The position numbers and the translations under genes are program-made. A stretch of 64,000 nt of DNA. Source: Clytia hemisphaerica (lineage: Eukaryota; Cnidaria; Hydrozoa; Leptothecata; Clytiidae). The first letter of the stretch is position 1, and each line of letters begins with the position of its first letter. Of the stretch, positions 1 to 12,140 are shown one piece after another. A model generated the notes under the pieces. It worked only from the letters and a program-made list of their open reading frames with translations, did no database searches and was not told the DNA's origin. Location of the stretch: NCBI GenBank assembly GCA_902728285.1, contig CACVBU010000219.1, forward strand, positions 292,814-356,813, written 5' to 3'.

Positions 1-676
1 GATTGGCTTGGTGACATTGGTTGGCTTTGTGACATTGATTGGCTTGGCGACATTGATTGGCTTGGCGACATTGATTGACTTGGTGACATTGATTGGCTTG
101 GTGACATTGATTGGCTTGGTGACATTGATTGACTTGGTGGTAGTGACTCAATCGGTGACATCGATTGACTCAATGAAATCGATTGGCTCTGCGACATAGA
201 CTCACTCGGTGACATTGACTCACTCGGTGATATTGATTGACTTGGTGACATCGATTGACTCAATGAAATCGATTGGCTTTGTGACGTTGATTGGCTTTGT
301 GACATTGATTGGCTTTGTGACATTGATTGGCTTGGTGACATTGATTCACTCAATGAAATCGATTGCCTTGCTGACATTGACTCACTCATTGACATCGATT
401 GACTTGGTGACATTGACTCACTCAATGAAATCGATTGGCTCGGCGACATAGACTCACTCGGTGACATTGATTGGCTTGGAGACATTGACTCACTCAATGA
501 AATTGATTGGCTTGGTGGCATTGATTGGCTTGGTGGCATCGATTGGCTTTGTGACATGGATTGGCTTTGTGATTCCGATAGACTTTCTGATATCGATTGA
601 CTTGGTGACATGAATTGGCTCAGTGACACCGATTGACTTGATGACAATGAGGATGAATCTACATTTGCATTAATAT
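1..676 (-). CDS. Exon of a serine-alternating hexapeptide-repeat protein (partial, runs off left edge)
   Basis: Read on the minus strand, one frame stays open without a stop from 676 to 1, about 225 codons. After a short non-repeated start (INANVDSSSLSSSQSVSLSQ) the protein is an 18-bp/6-residue repeat, S-P-S-Q-S-M, in which nearly every second residue is Ser and the positions between cycle through P/L/Q, Q/E and M/I. Serine codons differ freely (tca, tcg, agc, agt) while Ser is kept, and the variants on this strand stay in frame, whereas the plus strand acquires stops. This points to selection on a coding exon. A pyrimidine-rich tract ending in ACCTTCAG gives a 3' splice acceptor at 677-678, and the exon begins with the last two bases of a split codon. 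No upstream exon was identified. The family is not recognised. It could be a structural, secreted or phosphorylated low-complexity protein. A non-coding minisatellite remains possible but is less likely. Confidence 0.6.
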
Positions 677-1743
677 CTGAAGGTAAAAAGGAAAAAATAG
701 TATAAAAAGAGTAGTAGTTTTTCTTTTGAACACTATAATCAGTATCAGCTATAATCAATATAATCATACATTTATATGCGTTTCATCGTTATTGCTCAAT
801 ACAATTTATTTTCAATATCATCCGGGAGTTTTACATACCATCTGGAATAAAAGCTAAAAGACTTCGCAAATAACTATGAATACTGTCTCTGATTTTCAAA
901 ACCCGCTCCAATATTGTTTTATTCTAATATTTGGATTTAACACAGGTTTAATCGCGGTTTAACTTTTATTTGATAAGCGCTACATCATTCTAATGGCTGG
1001 GTGGCCGCCCTCCGCCAACTGATTCTACTTGTTCATAATGGCTATCGAACTCCTTGTTCAAGTTGACGCTGTAACTAAAAGCTGAGAGGATAAAATATTT
1101 GTTGCCTCCCTTCCTGCAGTTATGGTTGTAGGTGATCCTCACTTATTTATGCTAATATTGTATTTTTCGGGACAAATTTTCCCCAAAACTTATTATTCGA
1201 CAATCTTTCAAGAAATATATTGAGAATTCCGGTTATTTTGACGTTTTTCGAGATTTAAAGTTCGGGCGAAAAAGCCGATTTTGGGCTATCTCTTTAATTT
1301 AATCGAATATTTCAATTTGAGACGGGTAGGCAGACTTCCAGGCTATATTCGGAGCCCTACTGGACCATTTTTGAACTTTTGGATCCTCAAATCCTAAGGT
1401 CCTAAGGCGTTAAAACTCAGAGTTAAAACTCTACCCTTCGAACCTACTTTAGAGCACTTACAAATCGATTGTGGTTTCAAAACTTCCTGGGGAATTTCCC
1501 GATTGTGGTTTCAAAACTTCCTGGGGAATTTCCCATTTGTCTCAAATATTTCTTGAAGGATTGGAGGATTAGCCATAATTTTACGCCAAACCTATATCTA
1601 CCGACTCTACTTGTTTCTGAGCCGTCCTTTAAATAAGAAAGTTTTGTAAAAGCTAGAACATTTAATTTGCTCAATTTTTGCAAAGCCCGGAAACATTTTT
1701 GTTTAGGACTTCATCGGTCTACTTCATTGAAGGAAAGCTCATA
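677..1743. other. Intron/intergenic sequence without recognised gene; contains a 34-bp tandem duplication
   Basis: This stretch lies upstream of the minus-strand repeat exon and presumably includes its intron. No conserved coding frame was seen. A perfect head-to-tail duplication of 34 bp occurs at 1467-1500 and 1501-1534 (unit starts GATTGTGGTTTC). A minus-strand open frame of 68 codons across it has no recognisable family feature and is not called. Confidence 0.5.
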
Positions 1744-2036
1744 CACCCCCTTCTCATAGACCTACTGGAACCCCTTCTCACTGGAAAAATCGGCCAAAAT
1801 ATCACCCCGTTGTAAAATTATCCTTCGCCAAATTTTGTCGCCACTGAAAATAATCAAGTAAACCTGCAAAATATTTACTATTTATCCCGACCCCACTGAA
1901 TTTTCTGACTTAAAAAAAAACAAAAGAACTGAAATCCCCAGTCATAAAAGAATGGGAATATCTATCCTCATCGAGTTTCAGTATATTGTTTTTATCCCCA
2001 CTGGCTGAAAAATCCTACCGGAGAAGGGGGTGTGCT
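1744..2036. mobile_element. MITE-like element, divergent member of the ACACCCC family
   Basis: The ends are imperfect inverted repeats (ATACACCCCCTTCTC at the left, GAGAAGGGGGTGTGCT at the right). The inside carries 'CCACTGG/CCCCACTG' segments like those of the elements at 11.9, 15.8 and 21.7 kb, so it is probably an older relative. There is no coding capacity. Confidence 0.45.
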
Positions 2037-2281
2037 AATGTAGTCAGATCAAATTCGAACCCAGACAATAACTCCTTACATTGTATAATAGCCAGTATAA
2101 CAGCAAACACAAGCCATGGTTTCTTGGTTGACCCTCTCCTTGAAGTCATATTTCTGAGAATATTTTTAGTATTTCAGTTCCTACAAATGAAAGATTATAC
2201 TTGATATTATAACAGAATTCATGGGAGATCCAAGAAAAATCAGCAATCATCATTTAAGAGTTGAAACTTTGATAATTCACC

Positions 2282-2582
2282 AGTATATATTTTCGCGGGT
2301 ACTAAATCTCGCGAGTTTTTAGGCAAAATCTTGCGAAATTTAGTACTGTTTAAATTTTTCAAAAACACAAAATCGCGAATTTAAATACTCAGAAAATTTT
2401 TCGAAATAGGCCAAAATCGCGAAATTTAAAAAGAATAGAAGAGATTTGAAGATGATTTTTCCAAGGAATTAGTTATATTTATTTTTTCTTGTTTTTAAAC
2501 CTTTTCTTTAAAATATCCAATTTAGCGAATCGCGAATTTAATACACGCGAAAAAAATTTACTACCTGCGAAAATATACACTT
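2282..2582. mobile_element. MITE-like element with CGCGAAA-rich ends
   Basis: The terminal inverted repeats match well (AGTATATATTTTCGCGGGTA at the left; TACCTGCGAAAATATACACT at the right). The interior is a series of GCGAAATTTA/TAAATTCGCG motifs in both orientations. It is about 300 bp and non-coding. Similar cGCGAAATTAAA or CGCCAAATTAAA text recurs at 16.7-17.0, 40.5 and 41.6 kb, suggesting a related family. Confidence 0.5.
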
Positions 2583-5500
2583 TAAGGTAGTAGTTCTTTT
2601 CAATTTTTGTGATTATTAAAGCTGACAAAGCTAAAACCCTTGAGACCCATTAGCTCTATCATTGAAACCCAAAAATGTGATTGATAGTATCAAATCTTTT
2701 AAAACCCAAATAACTTCTGACCGATAAATACCACCTCCGGTTAGTGTCTCAAAGAAAAACCAGACTACTATTCAGAATGCATTAGCATCTTTTATTTGGC
2801 CAAACTTTTGTTTTTAACCTTCGATTTATAAAAGAAAAATAATTCTTATTACTCATTGACTAGTTATGTGCCTCAGCATATATTTATCATTTTCCTATCC
2901 GTCATCTTAACTCTAATTTTATGAATCATTTGAGTCGCGTCTAAGTGAGTGGGTTGAAAATACATTTCACATTATCTTGCTTAAAATGCTTCCTTTAACT
3001 TCCCAGTTGTGAGACTGTGAATTGTCAAAAAGGTTTTACTTTTATTTTCTACACTGGGCGAATGTTTATTTTACAAAGACACCACTTTTAAATCTTTAAA
3101 GTATCATAATTAACCATTTTCCATGGTTATTTTGATTTAATAAGATTTGCTACAAAACTTTATTATAACTGTTTTGGTTCTCTAGGGGTCTATATTTTCC
3201 CGCAAACACCACTGCTATAAGTCTTGGTTGCGCTCACATAGTTTTCTTCCTCAGAATTCATTGCACCTTAGCCAACGCACAGACCTCGCAAGCTCGGTCT
3301 GTACTCTGGCTGCGATCAGCCTTTCCCGTATTGACTTTCAAAACAGTTAATTTTGTATAAATACTAAATTCCCGCGAAATCGCGGAGCGTGTTTTTAAAG
3401 ACCCACGAAAGAATCTAAAAATAGACAATGAATCTAATTATAGACATCTAGAAGTTTCACCAATGCAACTGCCTGTTCTGTTCTTGTTTGAGTTTTAAAA
3501 ATTCATTTCTCAATTAACTCGCTTCTAACCTTCCATATTTCTAATCTCACCGTGTAATCAATAAAGATTAGTTTCGACGCCCCAGAATATTTATATGCAA
3601 CTAAAAGCAAGACCCACATCCCACCAAATCTTTAATTTCGCATTATCTATCTATGGTAGTTTTTTAAAAGATTTTTTATATAGACTTTGAGATAAGAAAA
3701 AACGAAATGAAATCAAAATCGACTTTTCTGACTACCATGTTAAAAATATGACAATTTCCCGTTATGTTTTAACCGCCCCTTTCATCTATGGAGAAAATAA
3801 AATTCCATAAGGGTGTCGCAATCAATACTCATAAAAGGTGCTAATCAAAAAATAGAAAAGGTTGCTTAGTCAGCAAAAATTGTCAGATTTATCGTTTATT
3901 TTGATTGAGCTTAGGTTTGTAGTTGTTAATGTAATACTTGAGGGCTAATACTTGGGATCTATCCCAAATACTACAGTACAAGTAAATTTTAGCCTTTTCC
4001 AAAAAGCAGCGAGTGGTTTTAAATAACGATTACCTGGTTTTAACAAGCATAGGATGCATGTTTTGAATGCTAAAATTTGAAACTTCTAAAAATTAAACGC
4101 AATAATAGAATCTTTCATGATAAAGCCCTGAACAATGATCGTACAATCATAGAACACCGTCACCCATATCACTGTGATTAGACGGATTATAGACGACTCC
4201 AGTATGATCCTAATTAGGATATAAACTAAATTCAAATTAACCCCCTAAGAAAGTCCGATGGTGGATTGGCGGCCGCCCAACGCTAAAGCTCTAAAGAAGC
4301 GGGTCAATTTCCCATCGGAAAGGAATGATATTTGGCCTTTGATGTGCCGCATCCCCAATCGCGCTCAACTACCATTGCGCGTAAACCTAAAAGTATGTTG
4401 TTGTTTATGAAATTTGTCGTTCTTTTTGTCTATTGTTAGTAATGCAGGATTCTTTAGATAAACCCCCTCTACACTTACTCAAGATGGCACTTCCTATTTT
4501 TTTATCAATATTAGCCTCGAGCACAAAACTTTGTTTTTACAACGGAGCAAGGCTATCTGTGATTTTCTATTTTATAAACACGTATATCTCAATTACCAAT
4601 AAATGCCTGATAGCAACTAATGTTATTACCAAATCCTCCAACCAAAAGAAGAAATTTCAAAAGGTAAATATACTACCACAGTAATTTTAAACTCTTATAT
4701 TTAAAGGTTTTATTTTTGCATAAGTGTTCCCGTTTCATATCAGACACATATTTCATCTAAGGACATCTGTCTATTGTTATATTATGCTGATATAAACAAA
4801 AAAATATTTTCCTTGTCTTCTTGCTAACCAATCTTGCTCCACATCCGTGTCAATTCAATGTAAAAAAGATTGTAAATTAAAATTGATGAGTAAGCAAACG
4901 ATCTCACTCTCTTTCAAAAACAAAACCTTTAAGTTTTACTTTAAAGCACTAAAAATACTGTTTAGTATCCCACAAAAAAATTTCGCTGAAGTCACAAGAA
5001 ATCATAAACCTGAGAAATAAAAAGAATAAGGAAAAAGGATAAATATTTCCAATGCGTAAAATTTTGTAATGATTACGATGAAGGGAAAATCTGTACATCT
5101 CCAGTGGCAACAGTATAGAAATATATATTTTCCGTAATCGTTTATATCAAGTGAAAAATAACATTTCTTCTGTTTCTTTTTGTCTGATTGTTTTTTTTTT
5201 TGTTATTCAGCAAAAATGCAATTTATATCTTGTTGTATATCCTCTTGTTCACGAAGAAGGTCTAGCTTTTTTCTCCTCTAAACTAAGTTTCATGTTTTTT
5301 ATTAAGGTTGTGTTAAGTTTTTAGCTTTAGTTTGTTGTAGTCTATCTGCTCATTCCTTAGATTAATGATCTCATATATGAGAAAGGTGAAAAACGTTGAT
5401 AAATAGCTTATGAAAATATTAGCAGATATTATGTACAAGCGTTATTAAAATTTTTAGATACTACAGAAAGCGAAAAAGAAAAACTTTGATAAATATCTGC

Positions 5501-5650
5501 CCAAACTTGTCGAGAAATTTTTCTTAATACTTAGCGTTGAAAAAACAAACTATTTCATATTCTATCTGTAACCTACGAATCAGTAAAATTGGTACCTCCC
5601 CAATTCTAGGGTAGGGCGTCAACAGCCATTTTTGGGGCAAAGTCAAAAAA
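2583..5650. other. Intergenic, no gene recognised; includes one dispersed repeat
   Basis: AT-rich sequence with no supported exon. Positions of about 4700-4803 recur in inverted orientation at about 38,640-38,755 inside intron 1 of the downstream kinase gene, so this piece is a dispersed repeat. A short hairpin built on ACAGACC/GGTCTGT lies near 3280-3305. The 83-codon open frame at 4433-4684 shows no family feature. Confidence 0.4.
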
Positions 5651-8216
5651 TTCAAGATGTAGTGTTTTTTTATGAAAATTTAACCTATAGTGAGGCATTC
5701 TGTACAATTTTTAAGGTCAGAAGTCCAAAATTGGCCGAACCCCCCTGGGGGTACTGATTCGCACTACAGGCAAAAATTGGAAAAAATGGCATTTTCTGGA
5801 CTTTTCAGGCCTGTAAATTTGTCAAAACTATTTCAAATCTTAATTTATTCATTTGCTGTACTAAATTTTATGAAGAAACAACAAAATAATCATATTTGGT
5901 TGAAAATTGTGCCCATTGGAACCCTAAACGAGCCGTTTTAAGCCAATTTTTGGTAGCAAAATGCTTTTTGAGGCCAATTTTGCAAGATCATAAACTTTAA
6001 ACTGATTAATTCACATGTCTGAAATTTTCAGAGATGGAAGTCTTCAATAAAGTCTTCAAGCAAAATGAATTTGAAGTTTTTCACTTTTTTCAAAAATACA
6101 TAATGGCGTTTTCAAAAATTGCTTTTTAGCAAAAAAAAATTATATTTATCAATTATTTAGCATTTTTAAGGCAAGCTTCTACAAACTGAGTTTAAATGCT
6201 GACTGGAATTTTTTTTGCAGTGAAAGTATTCTGGAGATACTCCAGGAAAATCAAAATCATTTGGGTCTGAGATGCGCCTATGTCCGCCATTTTGGAAATA
6301 AAATCCCTGCTAAGAGCCATCTTTCAAGCAAAAACCCAAATTTGGACTGAACAAATCTCTAAAATGACAATAGACATGGACCCGAATTTTCTTGCAGTGA
6401 TAGTATTCTAGAAATACTGCAGGAAAATCAAAGTCATCTGGGTTTGACATTTGGGTATATCCCCTATTTTGGAATTGAAATTCCTGCTAAAACGCAATAT
6501 TTTAAGCTAAAAATCTTAAAAATGGCAATAGACATGAACCTAAAATCTTTTTGCAGTGATAGTCTTCTGGAAATATTCCAGGGAAATCAAAATTATTTGG
6601 TTTTAGGATTTGGGTATATCCGCCCTTAATGGGATTGAAATTCCTGCTGAAACAGGCTAAAATGCAACATTTCGAGCAAAAACCCAATTTTTGACTAAAA
6701 ACCTCTCTAGAATGGCAATAGTTTTGGACCCAAAATCTTTTTGCAGTGATAGTATTCTGTAAATACTCCAGGGGTAACAACTATTTAGGTATAAGATGCT
6801 TCTGGGACCACAATTTTTTAATTGAAGCCAGTTTTAAAATGTATATAATATTTCAAGGAAAAATCCAATCTTTTTTTGACGAAACAAGTCTTGAGAATGG
6901 AAATGTGTGTGGGCTGTAAAGAATTGAGTGGAATGGGATATTTGTTATAATTTGTTTCAACTAGTATTTCTAAATTAAAGGTATAAATTCATATTCTTTG
7001 TTTTAAATGTAATATACAAAATTTTTAGCCAATTATGATGTATCGGATGGAAATATGTAGCATTTTAACAGAGATTTCATTTCCATAATGGTGGATGTAG
7101 ACAAATCCCAGACTCAAATGATTTTGTTTTCCCAGGAGAATTCACAGAATATTTAACACTTCAAAGAAATTTGGGTTCATATCTATTGCCATTTTATAGC
7201 AGTTTTTAGTCAAAAATTGGGTTTTTGCTTGAAACGTTGCATTTAAGCCAATTTTAGCACATATTTCAATTCCATAATGGCGGATATACCCATATCCTAA
7301 ACCCAAAGGATTTTGATTTCCCTGGAGTTTTTCCAGAAGGCTATCACTGCAAAAATATTTTAGGTTCATGTTTATTGCCATTCTTCAGATTTTTTCAGTC
7401 AAAAATGGGATTTTTGCTTGAAATATTGCGTTTTAGCAGGGATTTCAATTCCAAAATGGGGGATATACCCAAATGCCAAACCCAGATGACTTTGATTTTC
7501 CTGCAGTATTTCCAGAATACTATCACTGCAAGAAAATTTGGGCCCATGTCTATTGTCATTTTAGAGATTTTTTCAGTCCAAATTTGGGTTTTTGCCTGAA
7601 AAATGGCTCTTAGCAGGGATTTTATTTCCAAAATGGCGGACATAGACGCATCCCAGACCCAAATGATTTTGATTTTCCTGGAGTATCTCCAGAATACTAT
7701 CACTGCAACTATTTTTTGATAAATATAATTTGTTTTTGCTAAAAAGCGATTTTTGAAAACGCCATTATGAATTTTTGACAAAAGTGAAAAACTTGAAATT
7801 CATTTTGCTTAAAGACTTTATTAAAGACTTCCATCTCTGAAAATTTCAGACATGTGAATTAATCAGTTTAAAGTTTATGTACTTGCAAAATTAGCTTTAA
7901 AAAGCATTTTGCTACCAAAAATTGGCTTAAAACAGCTCGTTTAGGGTTCCAATGGGCACAATTTTCAAACCAATATGATCATTTTGTTGTTTCTTCATAA
8001 AATTTAGTACAACAAATGAAAAAAATAAGATTTGAAATAGTTTTGACAAATTTACAGGCCTGAAAAGGCCAGAAAATGCCATTTTTCCAATTTTTGCCGG
8101 TAATGCGAATCAGTACCCCCAGGGGGGTTCGGCCAATTTTGGACTTCTGACCTTAAAAATTGCGCAGAATGCCTCACAATAGGGTAAATTTTCATAAAAA
8201 AACACTACATCTTGAA
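5651..8216. mobile_element. Large fold-back (inverted-repeat) element with modular arms
   Basis: The two halves are inverted copies. The left end TTCAAGATGTAGTG is mirrored by CACTACATCTTGAA at the right end, and the match continues inward: the GGGGGTACTGATTCG block at 5745 against CGAATCAGTACCCCC at 8106, and the AAACGCCATTAT block near 7757. Each inner arm holds 3-4 tandem modules of roughly 160-190 bp, recognisable by GCAGTGATAGTATTCTGG (about 6225, 6393, 6551 and 6742; mirrored at 7340, 7510 and 7692). The arms meet at about 6850-7035. There is no transposase-length frame. The structure resembles fold-back transposons, but the superfamily is unknown and no clear target duplication was found. 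Confidence 0.75.
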
Positions 8217-8403
8217 CCCTACCAATTCATGATATTCATTGACGTAATGTTTTACACGGAAGCACGGGTGTTTGTCTATAATTCTGAATTTAAACTATAG
8301 AAGTAGTGGCAAACGCTCGGGCTGTTTTTATTTTGGATGATTCCGTATAAAACGTTACGCCATGAATAACATGAATGGAAAATGAAGGAAAAATCAGAAA
8401 ATT

Positions 8404-8597
8404 AAATCACAGTCCCATTAAGGGTCGAAAAATAGGAAAAATTCAATTTTTTGTCCCTAATAACATCGAAATTTAGTCAAATTAAAATTAAAATTCACAA
8501 AATTTTCAATTTCCTTTTTAGTCCTGCTAAGGGGTCCGAGGGTCGAAAGTTGGGCAGCACCCCCCGTCATCCTGTAAACCTACCCCCCCCCGGATTT
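8404..8597 (-). repeat. Interspersed repeat, reverse-oriented copy (AGGGTCGAAA family)
   Basis: Read on the minus strand this matches the repeats at about 15,528-15,712 and 36,347-36,625. They share GGGGGGTA at one end, the GACGGGGGG stretch, the 'ttcgaccct...ggacccctta...gggactaaaaagga' text and a terminal 'ttcgacccttaatggga'. It is non-coding. Confidence 0.45.
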
Positions 8598-9463
8598 CAA
8601 ACTTCATCCACATCAAACTCCTTCTAGTTTCCCTTGCGCGAATGTCTATTTGAAGGCAAGTTTTTAAATATACGTAAGAATATCAATTATTTAAGATTTG
8701 TGGCATCTTCTGTTTTCGATTTTTTTTGCCTTGAAAAATTTCAAAATATCTCCGAATAATAAAAGAGATCTGAGGCCATTATATGTTTTGACTTTAATGA
8801 AACCCTACTAAATTTAAGATTTTCCTTATCTATTCACCTTAATATTTCAAAAGTGTGAAAAAGATTTTGAACGAGTAGCAATTTCAGTCTCATTGAAATT
8901 GAAATTTTGAACTTAAGGATATGCTAAGAATATCACCATCATGGGATAAGGCAACATAACTAACCATTTTAAAAGTGTTTTTAACTCTAAATTGCCAATC
9001 ATTCAGTACGTTCAAAAAATGCAATTTTATGATTCAGGTACAATTTACATGCCAAATTTCGGTTGAATTTGCAGCCTATAAGTATACATTAAGAATATTT
9101 TAGAATGATTTTCCCAAAAAAGGTTAAGTAAGTAAGTTTGTGACCGCAGTCGAGGGCGACCCGAAGGCTCCCTTTTCGTATAGCTGTCTACCCGAAGGTG
9201 TCCTCTAACCGGGCGCCACTCCTTTGCCTGGATTTCTCCACTTATCCTTCATCCGTCTATTTAGTTGCTGAGCATCAAGCAGAGAGGGCGAGGCATCTAA
9301 GAACATCCAAAATTCTTGACTTGAAGCCTCCGGATGTTTTTAACTTTTTGAGATTTAGGTCTACAATATTCTTCATACGTTCTCTCTAAAAAATTGGGTG
9401 TTTTGGAGTCTAATATATGTTGTTAACTTATTCCTAATAGTGGGGTCGTTTAGCATAATTTAC
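8598..9463. other. Intergenic, nothing convincing
   Basis: No coding frame is supported. A GAACATCCAAAATTCTTGA segment near 9300 resembles in reverse the GGATGTTCTTAT repeat unit found twice at 25.4 and 25.8 kb, so part of this stretch is probably repeat-derived. Confidence 0.35.
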
Positions 9464-10078
9464 AGGAAAAAAATAATATATAGCTGAAACTTTCTCCAGA
9501 CCTTCTCTATAGGATGCTTATGCCTCAGGAAAAAAATTCCCTAGAATCCCACTGGTGGAACATTCCCTTTTTGGGCAATTTCTTTTTTCCCCAGGCAAAT
9601 CCCTAAGGGCGAAATGTTTTGAAAATTTCAAACTCATTTTCAGACAATATCAGGTATACCATTCGAAAGCTCTCAAAAAACTATACAGAAGACTTTCAAA
9701 CGGGTATGGCCGATTTCATTACCTAACTCGAGATATTTCATGCGCAAGTTCCACTTTTCGCCACATTTTGGTCTAAAATTGACCAAAAATTGCATCTTCT
9801 GCGTGAATTATCTCGAGTTAGGTAATGAAATCGGCTATACCCGTCTAAAAGTCTTCTATATAGTTTTTTGAGAGCTTTCGAATGGTATACATGATGTTGT
9901 CTCAAAAAGAGTTTGAAATTTTCAAAAAATTTTGACCTTAGGGTTTTGCCTGGGGAAAAAAGAAATTGCCCAAAAAAGGGATGTTCCACCAGTGGGATTT
10001 TAGGGGATTTTTTCCTGAGGCATAAGCATCCTATAGAGAAGGTCTGGAGAAAGTTTCAGCTATATATTATTTTTTTCC
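9464..10078. mobile_element. Palindromic fold-back element, about 0.6 kb
   Basis: The left arm (9464-9745) and right arm (about 9806-10078) are near-perfect inverted copies. Both read GGAAAAAAATAATATATAGC from the outside, then the CTTCTCTATAGGATGC block, then GGTAATGAAATCGGC next to the centre. The paired open frames on opposite strands (both beginning MEH..FGQFLFSPGK) are the same sequence read twice and are not genes. Weaker similarity extends outwards to about 9434 and 10,122. Confidence 0.75.
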
Positions 10079-11907
10079 TACAAACAGCCTGTACTTTTGT
10101 AACACGACCACACTATAATAGTCTGGCCATCGAAGCCTTATGTTCATATATTTTGTTCTTATGAAAAAAGAATGTATGCAGACTGATACTAAATAAGACC
10201 TTGCATCCTGGAAAATTTAGGTAATAAGTTGTAAACCACAAATCATAAAGATGTCATAAGGGGATTTTCTATTTATTTTAACATAAGCTTTTTATGATAA
10301 TTTTAATAACAGTTCTAATCTTTATCCTTTACTGTATTTGATAAATTGTCTTTATGTTATGTACTGTTATATAATGTGCTCAGATCCTTGATCACGCTAT
10401 CACTGCTACGATATCTATACCATTGACTTCCAGCCCCGAAGGGCTAGACACGAGATTCCTGGATTGAAAAAAAAGCCACTTATTACCCATCCTAAACGCG
10501 TGACCCGCGTGGCTTTCTCAAGATTGAAAGTAAAACATATCGCCAGATTACGAAAAATATGCCGCGTGAAAATAAAGAAAGTGCCAGGTTCAATTCGTCA
10601 TTTTAAATGCGGCACAAACCTTAAGGCTTCACTTTTTCTTGCTTGAGAAAGGTCGGAAGATTCATCTCTACATAGCCCTTTAAATTCAATGATCTATACA
10701 GTACCTCTTTAGGAACAAATTGTCCTTTTATAACTTTGCTTATCCTTAATCTTGTGTCGACACTATTTCAAAGTTCACGTACGAATCGATTAAACCTTTA
10801 CTCTTTTTTCTAATCCAAAACTCAGAAACCCAAATCTCTCTAGGCATACCATAACAACATGAAAAACTATTCTGAATATTTCCGCTTCACCTTCGAATGA
10901 AGGAACATTCGTTTGATAGGCTTCTCTACAATTTCCTTTATTTGTACATGGATAGTATTGCCTCAAAAAGCAAATAAAATGAAAATCATACGCGGAATTT
11001 GTTTTTTATTAAAAGATCATCAGAAGAGATTTATATTAAATCTGTTGGTCAAATATACGGGAGTTCCATTTGCTTTACTTAAATTTAAAGTGAATGTTCG
11101 TAAAAACACACGCCTTCATCTCTAAAAGGGAAGACACTTTGACGGAAATAAACTTTCTGGAATCTATCTTTTGGAATATCTTGCAAGATATAGTTCGTTC
11201 ATTTTTTATCCAAGTCCAAGTGGTTTTGACAAATTTTTCATAACAGGAAGGAAGATATCCAGTTTTTTTCGTGATAATTGAGCTTCGCGAACGGGCCTTT
11301 CGGAATACATTATTTCGCGAAAATAACTTTCCCAGGCTCCTTCTCGAACGTTTTCCAGCGAAAATTATTTTTTTCCTTTTTCCCTTACTCTTAGTCATAC
11401 TCTTCTGCCTTAAAAGATGAATCAAAATTACTTTGTCCGATAGTTATCAAAACAAAAGAAAGTCCGAAAATATTCACTCTGAAACCATCAAAAATCTTGA
11501 AGTAAACAGAGATGAAGCGATCTCATAAAAATATAACATGCTAAAATATTTGCGACAATCCTCACGTGACTTGTGATTTCTGTGCAGAAATTCATCATTT
11601 TGTATCACGTATAGAAACTTTTTTTGAGTTATGATATCATCAGCTATTCTTAAGCCCACGTGCTAATGAAAATTTATTTCTACCAATTGTATCTTTTTTA
11701 TCAATTACAATTAAATTAGACGATAAAGATCGACCATAAATATGTGTACAAAATCAAATTTCATTATATGACTCAAAAATCATGAAAGTTTTGTCGAAAA
11801 TGCATATCTTATTATTTAGCAAACCCACATGTAATCCCCTGACATTTTTTTATTTCCTTCTATGAGTACTCAGCATTCTTAGGATCTTAAAATATTTTAA
11901 TGGAGAT
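10079..11907. other. Intergenic, no gene recognised
   Basis: Open frames of 60-116 codons occur on both strands (for example the minus frame at 11,075-11,425) but lack recognisable motifs, splice context or conserved composition. Nothing else was seen apart from a small hairpin (AGCCCCGAAGGGCT) near 10,432. Confidence 0.35.
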
Positions 11908-12140
11908 AACTATACACCCCTGTCTCGCAGCCCCAGTGAAACTTTTTTCCTACAGCGGGGATAAAAATTCTATTGTTTTCCAAGGTACGAAAGTCCAGTG
12001 GGGATGGTTTTGGAGTGCAATTTCTAAACAATGAATATTTCTCAGTGGTACTGAAATTCTAGGGTATTTACCCCACTGAGGACGAAATTTTTGCCAATTT
12101 TTGGGCCCCAGCGGGTCTGTGACACAGGGGTGTAGTTATT
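11908..12140. mobile_element. MITE of the ACACCCC family, copy A
   Basis: The terminal inverted repeats are AACTATACACCCCTGT and ACAGGGGTGTAGTTATT. The interior shares the 'CCAGTGGGGATGGTTTTGGAGTGCAATTT' region (positions 11,995-12,025) and the 'GACGAAATTTTTGCC' block with copies at 15.85 and 21.75 kb. About 230 bp, non-coding. Confidence 0.6.

Noticed and set aside
8..451. Plus-strand open frames with VTLIGL-type repeats
   Set aside because: They are the antisense reading of the SPSQSM exon and are broken by stops, whereas the minus frame is open throughout and has a splice acceptor.
9555..9989. Pair of similar open frames on opposite strands (MEH..FGQFLFSPGK)
   Set aside because: They are the two arms of one palindrome read twice; no coding signature.
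11075..11425. 116-codon basic minus-strand frame
   Set aside because: Lys/Arg-rich composition follows from AT-rich DNA; no recognisable domain.
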